The notes under the pieces are model-generated. The model had not been told where the DNA came from and searched no databases. It worked only from the letters and a program-made list of their open reading frames with translations. A stretch of DNA of 42,973 nt from an uncultured Christensenella sp. (lineage in GTDB: Bacteria; Bacillota; Clostridia; Christensenellales; Pumilibacteraceae): contig CAJTND010000009.1 in the NCBI GenBank assembly GCA_910577995.1, positions 1-42,973 on the forward strand. Direction: 5' to 3'. Within the stretch, counting starts at the first letter, position 1, and the number at the start of each line of letters is the position of its first letter. Both the position numbers and the translations under genes were made by a program. Positions 8,040-16,854 of the stretch are shown piece after piece.

Positions 8040-9039
8040 TCGCGTCATCCTTGAGCCGACGCAAAGCCGCATCGTAGCGCGAAACGAACTCCGCCTGCGT
8101 CAGCTTGACTTCCTTTATATCCGCGGGCAAGCACGGTATCATCATCGTGACAGTATCGCCCTCGTTCTTCTTATCCGACGCCGCAAGCTCGCAAACGGCT
8201 TTTGCCGTGGTGCGCGGCGGACGCACGTACATGCCGAGTATCGACATAAGCTCACCGAAAAACTTTTTGTCTATCATGTCGTCGCACATAGCCGCCTCGG
8301 TCAACATTCCCTTCATGACATACTCGCCGTGGCTCGACCGAAACCCGTCTATGCTTTCGAGCGCGTGCCCGACGGTATGCCCGACGTTGAGTATCTTTCT
8401 AAGCCCCTTTTCCGTCGGGTCGGACGCGACGACGTCAGACTTGATGTCGACGCAGAGCCTTACGAGCCGCTCCACGTTCTCCGCTTTTTTGACGCGGAAA
8501 CCGCCGAGCTCCGTATACAGCGTTTCGTACGCGTCGCCGCGCAAGACACACGTCTTGATAAGCTCGCCCGTGCCGCATACCCATTCGCGCTCGGGCAGTG
8601 TGACGAGGAACGCCGTGTCGATATATACGGTTTTCGGCTCGTGGAACGCGCCGACGAGGTTTTTCACGCCGCAGAAATCGACGGCGGTCTTACCGCCTAT
8701 GCCTGCGTCTATAATAGCCAAAAGTGTCGTCGGCACGTTTATCCAAGCGACGCCGCGCATGTAGATCGCCGAGGCGAGCCCCGTAATATCGCCGACAACG
8801 CCGCCGCCTATCGCCGCGACGGTGTCGCCGCGTTTGAGCCTCTTTTCGTGCATAGCCTCGATGATGCGGAACAGCGTTTCGGGCGTCTTGCTTTTTTCGC
8901 CCGCATCGATAACGAACGCGCCCGCGGTCACGTCGGGATAAAGTCTTGCAACGTTACTGTCCGTTACGGCAAAGGCGCAAGCCCCGACCGCTTTTACGAT
9001 ATCGGATTTTTCAGCGTCTTTTACTATCTCACTCGGCAT
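8032..9039 (-). CDS. aroB: 3-dehydroquinate synthase
   Basis: A 335-residue NAD- and metal-dependent cyclase that makes 3-dehydroquinate from DAHP. Motifs: GGGVVGD (78-84), the TTLLA stretch leading into IDAGIGGKTAVD (104-121), KNLVGAFHEP, then the metal ligands in GTGELIK (Glu), NVGHTVGHALE and SSHGEYV (His). It is shorter than the B. subtilis enzyme (about 360), mainly at the N-terminus, but all active-site blocks are present. The ATG at 9039 has an AAGGTGA SD and overlaps aroC by 11 bases. The enzyme for the preceding step, DAHP synthase, is not encoded in this window. Confidence 0.93.
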   Translation of the reverse strand: MPSEIVKDAEKSDIVKAVGACAFAVTDSNVARLYPDVTAGAFVIDAGEKSKTPETLFRIIEAMHEKRLKRGDTVAAIGGGVVGDITGLASAIYMRGVAWINVPTTLLAIIDAGIGGKTAVDFCGVKNLVGAFHEPKTVYIDTAFLVTLPEREWVCGTGELIKTCVLRGDAYETLYTELGGFRVKKAENVERLVRLCVDIKSDVVASDPTEKGLRKILNVGHTVGHALESIDGFRSSHGEYVMKGMLTEAAMCDDMIDKKFFGELMSILGMYVRPPRTTAKAVCELAASDKKNEGDTVTMMIPCLPADIKEVKLTQAEFVSRYDAALRRLKDDANG

Positions 9040-10198
9040 GTCTTGTCACCTTGTCGGCATAGCGTTTTTTCACTTCGTCCACGGTATCGCCGCCGAGCAT
9101 ATCCGACACCGCCGCCGCGAGCGCGAGCGCGACGGTCGCCTCGCACACCACGCCAGCCGCCGCCACGGCGCATACGTCGCTGCGCTCCGACGCGGCTTTT
9201 GCCGCCTTGCCCGTCGATATATCCACGGTATCGAGCCCGCGTTTGAGCGTCGGAATGGGCTTACAGTATGCGCGAACGATAATAGGCTCGCCGTTGGTCA
9301 TGCCGCCCTCTATGCCGCCAGCGCGATTGGTCGTGCGGTAGTATGCGCCGCCGTCGGCGGGATAGATACAGTCGTGGACAGCCGAGCCGAGCTTTGCCGC
9401 AGCTGCCGCGCCGAGCCCTATTTCCACAGCCTTTACCGACTGCACACAGCCGACCTCGCGCATGATCAGCCCGTCGAGCTTACGGTCGGCTGAAACATAA
9501 CTGCCTATGCCCGCTTTACAGCCCGTAACGACTATCTCCGTAACTCCGCCGAGCGTGTCGCCGTCCGCCGCCGCGCCGCGGATAAGCTCGGTCATCTCCG
9601 CGCTTTTTTGCGCATCCAGACAGCGCACGGGATCTGCGTCCGCGCGCGCGTTGATATTGGAAAAGATCCCGTCGGTAACGCCGTCGGCGTTGACTCCGCC
9701 TATGGCGACGGTATGGCTCTGCACCTCGATACCGAGCTCGCGAAGATAAAGCTTGGCTATCGCACCGAGCGCGACCTTTATCGCCGTTTCGCGTGCCGAG
9801 GCGCGTTCGAGCACGTTGCGCGCGTCATCGAATCCGTATTTGACCGCGCCCGTGATATCCGCATGTCCGGGACGCACCGCCGTTATCAGCTTGTCCGCAT
9901 TGCCCGCGTCTGTCGCGTCCGCGCCCATTATATCCTTCCAGTTTTTATGGTCTTTGTTCTCGATAAGAACGGCTATCGGACTGCCGAGCGACTTATGCGC
10001 GCGCACGCCCGCGACTATCTCCGCCGCGTCGCGTTCTATCTTCATGCGTCCGCCGCGCCCGAAACCGAGCATGCGCCGCGCAAGCTCACCGTCCACAAAC
10101 GCCTTGTCGACGGTAAGCCCCGCGGGCATGTTTTTTATGATACCGACGAGCATGCGCCCGTGCGATTCGCCCGCCGTGATGTATTCTATGCCTGCCAT
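9029..10198 (-). CDS. aroC: Chorismate synthase
   Basis: A 389-residue reduced-FMN-dependent lyase that converts EPSP to chorismate. It has the N-terminal TAGESHG, the Arg-rich GRGGRMKIERD region, RPGHAD, the ARETA segment after FDDARNVLERAS, and the C-terminal GGIEGGMTNGEP signature. The length is normal. The ATG at 10198 directly follows the tyrA TAA (TAAATG), and its GGAGG SD lies inside the end of tyrA. The last step of the common aromatic pathway is therefore encoded right after prephenate dehydrogenase. Confidence 0.95.
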   Translation of the reverse strand: MAGIEYITAGESHGRMLVGIIKNMPAGLTVDKAFVDGELARRMLGFGRGGRMKIERDAAEIVAGVRAHKSLGSPIAVLIENKDHKNWKDIMGADATDAGNADKLITAVRPGHADITGAVKYGFDDARNVLERASARETAIKVALGAIAKLYLRELGIEVQSHTVAIGGVNADGVTDGIFSNINARADADPVRCLDAQKSAEMTELIRGAAADGDTLGGVTEIVVTGCKAGIGSYVSADRKLDGLIMREVGCVQSVKAVEIGLGAAAAAKLGSAVHDCIYPADGGAYYRTTNRAGGIEGGMTNGEPIIVRAYCKPIPTLKRGLDTVDISTGKAAKAASERSDVCAVAAAGVVCEATVALALAAAVSDMLGGDTVDEVKKRYADKVTRHAE

Positions 10199-11227
10199 TT
10201 ATCCGTTCCTCCGCCTATCGATTTCTCCGTCCTCGTCCGATCCGAGCGCGGCTGCCGCACGTTCTCTGTCGGCTTCCGAGCCGAACTCGAGTCTTAGCGC
10301 GCCGCCTGCGCCCTCGCGAGCCGGCACGAGCGCGATATTCGCGAGGTTGATCCCCGCGCGCGCGATAACGCCCGTCACGCGCTCGAACTCGCCGACTCTG
10401 TCGACAAGATCGACGTAAAGTTCCGCGCCGCCGAGATCGGAGCGGTCGAGCGCCGCGCGCTTGATCCGCGCTCTGTCGAGATATGCTTTTAGCTTGTCCG
10501 TCTCGCCGCGCTCTATCATGCCGCTCACAGCGTCGAGCTCGGCTCGAAACTCGGCGAGCGCGCCGAGCACGTTGTCGCGGTTGAGCGCGAATATTTCGCT
10601 CCAAAACCCGCCGTCGCTCTTGGCTATGCGCGTAGTGTCTATAAAACCGCTGCCCGCTATCGGGCTTGCGCCGTCCTTGACTGCCGACGCTACGAGCGCG
10701 TAAGCCACCGCGTGCGGCGCGTGCGAGAACGCGGCGACGCTCCTATCGTGTTCTTCCGCGCTCATAAACACGGGCTTTGCGCCTATTGCGCCTACCGTGT
10801 CCGCAACGAGCTCCGCGTCGCGCCCCTTGCCCGTAATCACCCAATACGCGTTCTCAAACAAATGCGGTCTTGCGGCGGTGATGCCGTCCTTTTCCGTACC
10901 CGCCATCGGGTGACCGCCGACGTACCGTCCGCCCGTCGCCGCAAACGGCGACTTGACCGACGCGACGTCTGTCACGACGGCGTTAGGGTATTTGCCGGTC
11001 AGCATGTCGAGGGTCGTTTTCATAGCAAAAACGGGCACGCACGAAAATATTATCCGTGCGTCGCCCATTTCGCAACGTTCGCTGACGTCGATATTAAGCC
11101 TGCGAGCCGCCTCACGCGTCCGCTCGTCTTTGTCGTACCCGATAACGTCGTATGCGTCATTGAGCGCGAGCGCGAGCGAACCGCCTATGAGTCCGAGCCC
11201 GATTATGCCGATCTTCCGTTTTGTCAT
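10199..11227 (-). CDS. tyrA: Prephenate dehydrogenase with C-terminal ACT domain
   Basis: A 342-residue NAD-dependent enzyme of tyrosine synthesis (prephenate to 4-hydroxyphenylpyruvate). The Rossmann motif GLGLIGGS lies at 10-17. The GGHPMAGTEKDG block and the catalytic His region (EEHDR followed by SHAPHAVAYA) are clear. A final segment of about 70 residues, starting near GGAELYVDLVDRVGEF, reads as an ACT domain and is probably the site of feedback control by tyrosine. The frame is open 29 codons further upstream, but those codons are Ala-rich and encode nothing typical, so I take the ATG at 11227 just before the Rossmann strand. It lies 31 bases after the DUF2207 gene with no visible promoter between. 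Confidence 0.9.
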   Translation of the reverse strand: MTKRKIGIIGLGLIGGSLALALNDAYDVIGYDKDERTREAARRLNIDVSERCEMGDARIIFSCVPVFAMKTTLDMLTGKYPNAVVTDVASVKSPFAATGGRYVGGHPMAGTEKDGITAARPHLFENAYWVITGKGRDAELVADTVGAIGAKPVFMSAEEHDRSVAAFSHAPHAVAYALVASAVKDGASPIAGSGFIDTTRIAKSDGGFWSEIFALNRDNVLGALAEFRAELDAVSGMIERGETDKLKAYLDRARIKRAALDRSDLGGAELYVDLVDRVGEFERVTGVIARAGINLANIALVPAREGAGGALRLEFGSEADRERAAAALGSDEDGEIDRRRNG

Positions 11228-11258
11228 GCCCTGTCCGTTAAAGTAGTCGGCGTTATTG

Positions 11259-13202
11259 TCACCAACGACCGCCGCCGCCGCCGCCGAAGCTCCCGCCCGA
11301 AAAGCCGCCGCCACCGCCGCCGCCAGATCTGCCGGAGAACGAGCCGGAGTTCGCGCTCGGCGGTACGTAAGTGACGCTTTCGCGTATATCGCTCGTAAGA
11401 CTGCGGTACAAGTATATGGAGAATATCACATTTCCGCCGCGGTACGACCTGTAATAGCTCGGCGGCTCTATGGTCAAGCCCTCGAACTTCTTTTCCCAAA
11501 TATCCGAAACCCCGAGCACGTTGGCGTACGGCAGGATATTGTAGTAGTATTGCGGATCGTCCGCGAGCAGCGTTTCCAGCCTGTCTTTTTCCGCATCGCG
11601 CAGAAAGTCGCGGAAACCGAGTATCGAGTTGAGCTGTTCGTTATATGACTCTTTGCGCACTATGAGGAAAGGCGCTATCATCGACGGAATGGTCAAGCCG
11701 AGCGTAAACGCCACGCGCTCGAACCAACCCATGACGTCGAACGGTATCACGAACGACAAGCCGAATCCGAGAACGACGACGCCCAAGCCGTAAAACCCGA
11801 GCATCATCTGACGCTTGCGCTTTTCGAGCTTAAAGAACTGCTTTGCGATCAATGTTCCGACTATATACGAGCCGATGACCGGCACGAGCGTAAAGAACCC
11901 GTAGAAGTTGAACAGCCACTTGCCCACTCGGAGCGACGTGAGCACCGCGAACCCGGCGGCGAACAGCGCGCCGAGCACCGCGACGGCGAGAGATACGCTC
12001 ATCGAGTTTTTGGTATAGAACCCGCCGAACTCTTTGTTGACGGCTGTCTGCACGTCCTTTATCGCTTTGTAGAACTTGCCTTTGAGCTTTTCGAGCGATA
12101 CTGTTATCAAGCCGTTTTTGTCCGTCGTGCCGTAAGAGAACAGCCTTTCGTACATGCGGCGTTCGTACTTAGTCACCTCGTTGAGCGGCTTGCCAGTCGT
12201 CGTGAAGTACGTGCCCTCCTCGCGCTCGTCGATGGTAATATAACCTTCGCTCGCCCAATAGAACAGCAGCGACGTCACATCGTCGGCGGAACAGTTGTCG
12301 TCTATGATCTTGCCCATCTGCACGGGCAGCATGTGCCGCTTATCTCCGTTAGCGCCGATACGCGGCGGATAGTAATCCACTACGGGCGTAAGCGGCTTGT
12401 TTTTCATGACGACGAGTTCCAGAACGAGCACGAGCGCGATCATTACGAGCCCTATGCCAACAGCCCAAAGCGCCTCCGTCTCGAACGCCGTTTTGAGCAC
12501 GCCGCTCGGCATGCTGTAAACGACCTCCACGCCCTCAAACGCGTTGAGCGCGCCGACCGATATATCCACGGTCTTGCCGTCGTTGCTCCATTTGACGCGC
12601 CTATCGCTCTCTTTGACGACGTCGCCGGCTATCCATATACCGCGATCGACGCCGTACTCGCCGCCCGAAGCCGGCGCGGCGGGATAGTTTATGCGGACGC
12701 TCGCCGATTCGATATCGCTCGTCCACCCTCTGCCTATCGGCATAAATGCAAGCAGGTCGCCGCCCTTTTTATGCTTGGGCGTGTAATAATCGTAAGTGAC
12801 CGTGCATTTGAGAGTTTCGCCGCGGCGGAACGTAAGATTGGGGTCGCCGACGCGCGCGCGGATTATCTTACTGCCCGCCTCGCGCGAAAGCTCGCAAGGC
12901 TTGTCGGGGAACGTTTCCACCTCGAGGTTGCGCACCTTCTCGCCCGAATTGACGGGGATATCGATATAAATGCCGTGGCTGGAAACGTGGAATTCGACTT
13001 CGAGCTCCTCGCTTATCTTGCACGAGCGGTCGTCGTTCCAATCGACCGTAACGTCAAAATGCGTGAAAACCATTCCGTCGTCACGCACTTGAACTCCGCT
13101 GCCGCTTGCGAACATCGGCACTACGGTTATGATTATGGTAAAGAAGAAGATCGCAACTGCAAACAGTGCCAAAAACAGTATCTTTTGGGTCTTCGCGTTC
13201 AT
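11259..13202 (-). CDS. DUF2207-type membrane protein with Gly-rich C-terminus
   Basis: A 647-residue membrane protein of the DUF2207 family, whose function is unknown. It begins with a signal anchor (about 8-30), then an exported beta-rich region to about residue 235, a membrane segment (about 241-262), a soluble stretch with a winged-helix-like block (VTSLLFYWASEGYITI), two paired hydrophobic regions (about 405-445 and 470-515), and a cytosolic end finishing in a Gly/Ser run closed by RW. The hydrophobic N-terminus, mid-protein membrane hairpins and glycine tail are typical. It stands 12 bases after lemA, a pairing common in bacteria, so a joint envelope role is likely. The upstream SD is weak. 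Confidence 0.85.
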   Translation of the reverse strand: MNAKTQKILFLALFAVAIFFFTIIITVVPMFASGSGVQVRDDGMVFTHFDVTVDWNDDRSCKISEELEVEFHVSSHGIYIDIPVNSGEKVRNLEVETFPDKPCELSREAGSKIIRARVGDPNLTFRRGETLKCTVTYDYYTPKHKKGGDLLAFMPIGRGWTSDIESASVRINYPAAPASGGEYGVDRGIWIAGDVVKESDRRVKWSNDGKTVDISVGALNAFEGVEVVYSMPSGVLKTAFETEALWAVGIGLVMIALVLVLELVVMKNKPLTPVVDYYPPRIGANGDKRHMLPVQMGKIIDDNCSADDVTSLLFYWASEGYITIDEREEGTYFTTTGKPLNEVTKYERRMYERLFSYGTTDKNGLITVSLEKLKGKFYKAIKDVQTAVNKEFGGFYTKNSMSVSLAVAVLGALFAAGFAVLTSLRVGKWLFNFYGFFTLVPVIGSYIVGTLIAKQFFKLEKRKRQMMLGFYGLGVVVLGFGLSFVIPFDVMGWFERVAFTLGLTIPSMIAPFLIVRKESYNEQLNSILGFRDFLRDAEKDRLETLLADDPQYYYNILPYANVLGVSDIWEKKFEGLTIEPPSYYRSYRGGNVIFSIYLYRSLTSDIRESVTYVPPSANSGSFSGRSGGGGGGGFSGGSFGGGGGGRW

Positions 13203-13214
13203 ATTACCCGTTTA

Positions 13215-13832
13215 TCAAAGGCGGTATTTGGGCGCGTCGTCAAAGCTGATCTTGGGCGCATTGCGCTCGGATGCGTCCTCTATCTCGAAGTACGGTATCT
13301 TTTCGAGCCTCATCTTGTTGGCGACGACGCTCGACGGGAATTTGAGTATCTTGTTGTTGAGTATCTTGACTTTGGCATTGTAATACTTGCGGCTGTTGGC
13401 TATCTCGTGCTCGCACTGCTCGAGCTGACCCGCAAGATTGGAAAACTGCCTATCGGCTTTGAGGTCGGGATATCTCTCGTTGACCGCATTGAGCAACGTG
13501 TGGAGCTGAGAGGTAAGCGCGGATTCCGCCGCCATCCTGTCGTTGCCCTTGGCTGCCATGGCGATATTGCGCGCCTCGGTTATGCGGATAAGCGTATCAG
13601 ACTCGAATTTGGAATAGCCCTTGCATATCTCGACGAGATTGGGGATCAGGTCGTAACGCTTTTTCATGTGGACGTCCATGGCGGAGAAAGACTCCTCCAT
13701 GTCGCTTTGGAGCGATATCAGGCTGTTTTTCGTCGATATGTACCAAAAGGCATAGATGACGATAGCAACAAGCACTACGCCACCGACTATGATACCGACG
13801 ATCGCGCCCGTAGATAAAGAAAGCAAACTCAT
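13215..13832 (-). CDS. lemA: LemA family protein
   Basis: A 205-residue protein with one N-terminal membrane helix (about 9-31) and a long helical extracytoplasmic or cytoplasmic bundle. The family signature is clear: KKRYDLIPNLVEICKGY, then NAVNERYPDLKAD and a C-terminal RKYYNAKVKILNNKILKFPS. The molecular function of LemA is not established; such genes usually neighbour a DUF2207 or TPM-domain gene, as here. The ATG at 13832 follows GGAGG by 6 bases. It is the first gene of the long minus-strand run that includes the aro genes. Confidence 0.93.
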   Translation of the reverse strand: MSLLSLSTGAIVGIIVGGVVLVAIVIYAFWYISTKNSLISLQSDMEESFSAMDVHMKKRYDLIPNLVEICKGYSKFESDTLIRITEARNIAMAAKGNDRMAAESALTSQLHTLLNAVNERYPDLKADRQFSNLAGQLEQCEHEIANSRKYYNAKVKILNNKILKFPSSVVANKMRLEKIPYFEIEDASERNAPKISFDDAPKYRL

Positions 13833-13882
13833 TTTGTTCCTCCGTTTACTCTTTCGACCGCGACTCCCGCGACCGTAAAAGT

Positions 13883-13912
13883 ATTATACCATAGCCGCGA
13901 TATCCTTTGCAA
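13883..13912 (-). promoter_or_regulatory. Sigma-A promoter of the lemA-DUF2207-tyrA-aro run
   Basis: Minus strand: -35 TTGCAA (13912-13907), 18-base spacer, -10 TATAAT (13888-13883). Transcription should start near 13876 and leave a leader of about 44 bases containing GGAGG. No other promoter of similar quality was seen before the phosphohexomutase promoter at 4420, so this one may drive nine genes. Confidence 0.75.
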
Positions 13913-13969
13913 GTGTTTTTCGGGATATGCTGTATATTTAACCTTATTCTAATAAACAGGATCCACCCG

Positions 13970-14662
13970 TCAGGCTCGCTCGCCGAACACCGAATTCACC
14001 GCAGTAAATATCGTATAGGCGACTTTCTCCTGATAGCTCGCGGTTATAAGCTTGTTCTCCTCGGTCTGATTGGACAGGAAACCGCACTCGCAGAGTATCG
14101 ACGGGTACGTACTGCAATTGAGCATATAGTAATCGCCGACCGCCGCCGTGCGCGGACGTTCGTTGAGTATCTCGTTAAAATAATTCTGTACCGTTTCGGC
14201 GATGTTCTTGCCGGTGCTCGCGCCCGAGGAATAAAACACCTGCGCGCCCTTGACGCTCGCCACCGGGTACGAATTGCAATGCACGCTTATCAGCACGTCG
14301 GGCGCAGCCGACTCTACTATGTTCTTGCGCGCGCGCATATCCTCGCGCTTGATGTACTTGATACCGCCCGACACCGCGCCCGCGTCGCTGCGCGTGAGCA
14401 CGACGTTATATCCCGCTTCCTTGAAATGCTTCATGAGGTACTTGCTTATGCCGAGATTGACGTCGCTCTCCTTAGTGCCTGTTGTCGCGCCGACGACGCC
14501 GCCGTCCGCGCCGCCGTGTCCCGCGTCTATAACTATCGTTATGCCGTTGTCGGTGCGCGTCGCCGCTATCACCGTAGCCGCCGTCGCCGCAACGACCACG
14601 GCGCAAAGCACTATCGAAAGCACCGCGATAAGAGTTTTCCGTCTGATGGTGATAAACGCCAT
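13970..14662 (-). CDS. cwlD: N-acetylmuramoyl-L-alanine amidase, CwlD type
   Basis: A 230-residue Amidase_3 protein, close in length to B. subtilis CwlD (237), which strips peptide side chains from muramic acid so that muramic-delta-lactam can form in the spore cortex. It has an N-terminal membrane anchor (about 10-34) followed by the catalytic domain. Zinc ligands are H49 in DAGHGG, E65 in TKESD and H128 in SVHCNS; the catalytic Glu is E192 in CECGFLSN. A vegetative amidase with the same fold is possible, but the short single-domain form without cell-wall repeats and the neighbouring sporulation genes favour CwlD. The SD (GGCGGA) is weak. Confidence 0.82.
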   Translation of the reverse strand: MAFITIRRKTLIAVLSIVLCAVVVAATAATVIAATRTDNGITIVIDAGHGGADGGVVGATTGTKESDVNLGISKYLMKHFKEAGYNVVLTRSDAGAVSGGIKYIKREDMRARKNIVESAAPDVLISVHCNSYPVASVKGAQVFYSSGASTGKNIAETVQNYFNEILNERPRTAAVGDYYMLNCSTYPSILCECGFLSNQTEENKLITASYQEKVAYTIFTAVNSVFGERA

Positions 14663-14740
14663 GTTTCAGTCCGCCTTTTCGTTTTCTATCGAACGCTCGA
14701 CATATGCACGCGCTTGTGCACGGCGATTGTTCATAACTTT

Positions 14741-14780
14741 GTGCATAAGTGCATAACTTCGGCGCGTTATGACGCCGAAG
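14741..14780. repeat. Tandem GTGCATAA repeat and perfect 8-bp hairpin upstream of cwlD
   Basis: GTGCATAA occurs twice in direct tandem (14741-14748 and 14749-14756). It is followed at once by a hairpin with arms CTTCGGCG (14757-14764) and CGCCGAAG (14773-14780) and an 8-base loop. No T-run follows on either strand, so it is not a standard terminator. It lies between the M1 peptidase stop (14820) and the cwlD start (14662), a position where a regulatory protein or an RNA processing site would be plausible. Confidence 0.4.
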
Positions 14781-14819
14781 CTATGCCGATCTTGTTATAT
14801 CGTGTCGAACCGTCCGCCG

Positions 14820-16295
14820 TCAGTTGGATGAGTACAGCTTGACGTTGCCGTCCAGCCACGCCTCGAACAGCGCGTTGAGCTGGCGCTTGGACGCCTTTTC
14901 CATTGCGCCTATAAGATCCTGCGGCTCGGCTATGCCGAACATATTGTCGCGGTAATAGTTTTTGAGCCCGGTCTTGAACGCCGCGTCGCCTATCGTGTTG
15001 CGGATATCGTCGAACATAAGCGCGCCCTTGACATACGTCATGTACGCATATTCGGTTTCCGTCGCGTACTCGTTGACGGGACGCGTCATCGACGTATCGC
15101 CGAGCCCGTTGTTCTTGTACGTTTCGCAATACAGGATATACGCTGACAGCGCGTCGGCTCTCTTGCCGTCGAGCGTGAATTTATAACCGTCGGTGTTCTT
15201 CTCGTAGAACATCATCGTGGAATACTCGGTAAGCCCCTCGTCAAGCCATGCGTGCTTTACCTCGTTGTTGCCGACAGCCGCGTACCACCACTGATGCGCC
15301 GTTTCGTGCACTATTATATCGTTGTAGGTATCGCCCGTGTACTTGTTGGATATCATGGTAAGCCCGGGATACTCCATGCCGCCGTGGACAAAGCCCGTCT
15401 GCACGACCGAATACTCGTTGTACGCGTAATCGCCGAAGTATTCGCCGAAGGTGTTGATCGCCGCGACCGCCGTATTGAGCGAACGCTCGGGCTCGGAATC
15501 GGCCGTGTAGTAATAATTGACTATGGTCGAGCCGGCGACGCCGCTCATCTTCTCGAACTCGCCGAGCACCGCCGCGAAGTCGCGCACATTCTCCGCCTCG
15601 ACGCTGTACGTCTTGGTATCGCCCGTTTCCGTCTTGGACTTGACCGAGCCGGTGAACGCGCCCTCGTACTTGGAGGGGAACGTCATGTCGACCGTATAGT
15701 CCGCCACCTCGCTGAAAAACGGATCGCCCATCGAATAGTACGGATCGGCGACGAACGCGCCGTCGCGGTATACGCACGCTATCGGGTAGAAGTTCGCGAG
15801 ATTGACCGTCTTATCGGCATAGCCGAAGCGGTGCTTGACGTTGGGCAGTTTGACCGAGTATTCGATATCAACCTTTACCCTATCGGTCGGGTCGAGCGTC
15901 TGACCAAGCGCAACGGACAAAACGTTTTTGTCCGTGCCTGTTATCGTCACGTCCGTATCCTTGCCGTTGACTGCGACCTTTCGCACCTCGAGCACGGAAT
16001 AACTCCTGCCGTTGGGGAAAGCCTCAGCAAGCTGAGAAGCCGATATCGGGCAGTACTCCGCGCCCTCGCGGTATGCGTTGGGATAAAGATGAAACCACAG
16101 CTCGGACAGCGGCACGTCGGTCTTATTGACGTAATCGCACGTCACCGTCGCGGTGAGCGTGTTATCCTCCGACAGCGCGGCGGTGATGTCGTACTTGGTA
16201 TTCGACTTGTCCGCCGTCGGCGAACAGCCCGCAAGCGCCGTCGAAAGCGCGGCCGCAGCCGTCGCAAGCATAAGTGCCGTGATCTTCTTTCTCAT
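14820..16295 (-). CDS. M1-family zinc metallopeptidase, lipoprotein
   Basis: A 491-residue surface peptidase. A type II signal peptide ends in the lipobox LAGC (21-24), so C24 should be lipidated by an Lgt such as the one encoded at 30324-31427. The M1 gluzincin site is complete: GGMEY (305-309) in the place of GAMEN, HETAH (330-334) and the third zinc ligand E353 in WLDEGLTEY. The length fits only the N-terminal beta and catalytic domains, without the HEAT-like C-terminal domain of full aminopeptidases. The ATG at 16295 has a strong SD (AAAGGAG). It probably trims peptides outside the membrane; the substrate is unknown. Confidence 0.9.
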   Translation of the reverse strand: MRKKITALMLATAAAALSTALAGCSPTADKSNTKYDITAALSEDNTLTATVTCDYVNKTDVPLSELWFHLYPNAYREGAEYCPISASQLAEAFPNGRSYSVLEVRKVAVNGKDTDVTITGTDKNVLSVALGQTLDPTDRVKVDIEYSVKLPNVKHRFGYADKTVNLANFYPIACVYRDGAFVADPYYSMGDPFFSEVADYTVDMTFPSKYEGAFTGSVKSKTETGDTKTYSVEAENVRDFAAVLGEFEKMSGVAGSTIVNYYYTADSEPERSLNTAVAAINTFGEYFGDYAYNEYSVVQTGFVHGGMEYPGLTMISNKYTGDTYNDIIVHETAHQWWYAAVGNNEVKHAWLDEGLTEYSTMMFYEKNTDGYKFTLDGKRADALSAYILYCETYKNNGLGDTSMTRPVNEYATETEYAYMTYVKGALMFDDIRNTIGDAAFKTGLKNYYRDNMFGIAEPQDLIGAMEKASKRQLNALFEAWLDGNVKLYSSN

Positions 16296-16344
16296 AATAA
16301 GCTCCTTTTTCGTACTCGCTTATTTGTATGAAAGCAATACCCCC

Positions 16345-16374
16345 ATTATTCCACCGCGCCGACAAAATTCGCAA
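16345..16374 (-). promoter_or_regulatory. Possible promoter of the M1 peptidase gene
   Basis: Minus strand: TTGCGA (16374-16369), 18-base spacer, AATAAT (16350-16345). An alternative just downstream is GAATAAT, 14 bases, CATACAAA, which resembles a sporulation sigma-E promoter. The two cannot be told apart from sequence alone. Confidence 0.35.
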
Positions 16375-16485
16375 AAAAAACTCCGTTATCCGTCGCATAC
16401 ATTTTATAAAAAATTTACCGCGCGTTTGGACGATCGACCTATAACGCAGGTATATATCAACAGAGCAATATATAAGGAGAAAACC

Positions 16486-16839
16486 ATGGAAACACTGACC
16501 GACAACACCGACGAGAAGATCGTCATCGAGATCCTGATACGCTGCGGCGTATCGCCGAAGCTGCGTGGCTTCTACATGCTCGCCGACGCGGTGATCCTAT
16601 ACGACGCGCGTCCGTATCGCAGGATGACCGAGCTATACGCCGAGCTCGGCTATAAGTACGATTGCCGCGCGAAAAACGTCTGCAACTACATAGCCTATGC
16701 CATAAACCATGCCGACGGGCTGGCGGCGACGCTCAACTCGATATTTCATACAGAGTATGAGTCCTATCAAATGGAACCGAAGCTCGTAGTCGCTATGCTA
16801 TCGATCTACCTTCGGTCTAAGAAGAAAGGACTGCTTTAA
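16486..16839 (+). CDS. Free-standing Spo0A C-terminal DNA-binding domain protein
   Basis: A 117-residue protein that aligns from end to end with the effector domain of Spo0A, the master regulator of sporulation entry. LIRCGVSPKLRGFYML corresponds to the start of the Spo0A domain, RRMTELYAELGYKYD to the region before the recognition helix, and RAKNVCNYIAYAI to the recognition-helix area. There is no phosphoacceptor receiver domain, and there is no room for one, because AAGGAG lies 7 bases before the ATG at 16486. It is therefore not a truncated spo0A but a separate small gene, divergent from the M1 peptidase. It could bind 0A boxes constitutively or compete with Spo0A; this is inference. Confidence 0.75.
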   Translation: METLTDNTDEKIVIEILIRCGVSPKLRGFYMLADAVILYDARPYRRMTELYAELGYKYDCRAKNVCNYIAYAINHADGLAATLNSIFHTEYESYQMEPKLVVAMLSIYLRSKKKGLL

Positions 16840-16854
16840 GCCACGTCCAACCGC

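Noticed and set aside
11228..11258. Separate promoter for tyrA-aro between DUF2207 and tyrA
   Set aside because: The 31-base gap and nearby sequence contain no -10 or -35 resemblance.
12333..13817. Open frame of 494 codons on the plus strand opposite lemA and DUF2207
   Set aside because: Both sense genes are clear family members; the antisense frame has no recognisable features.
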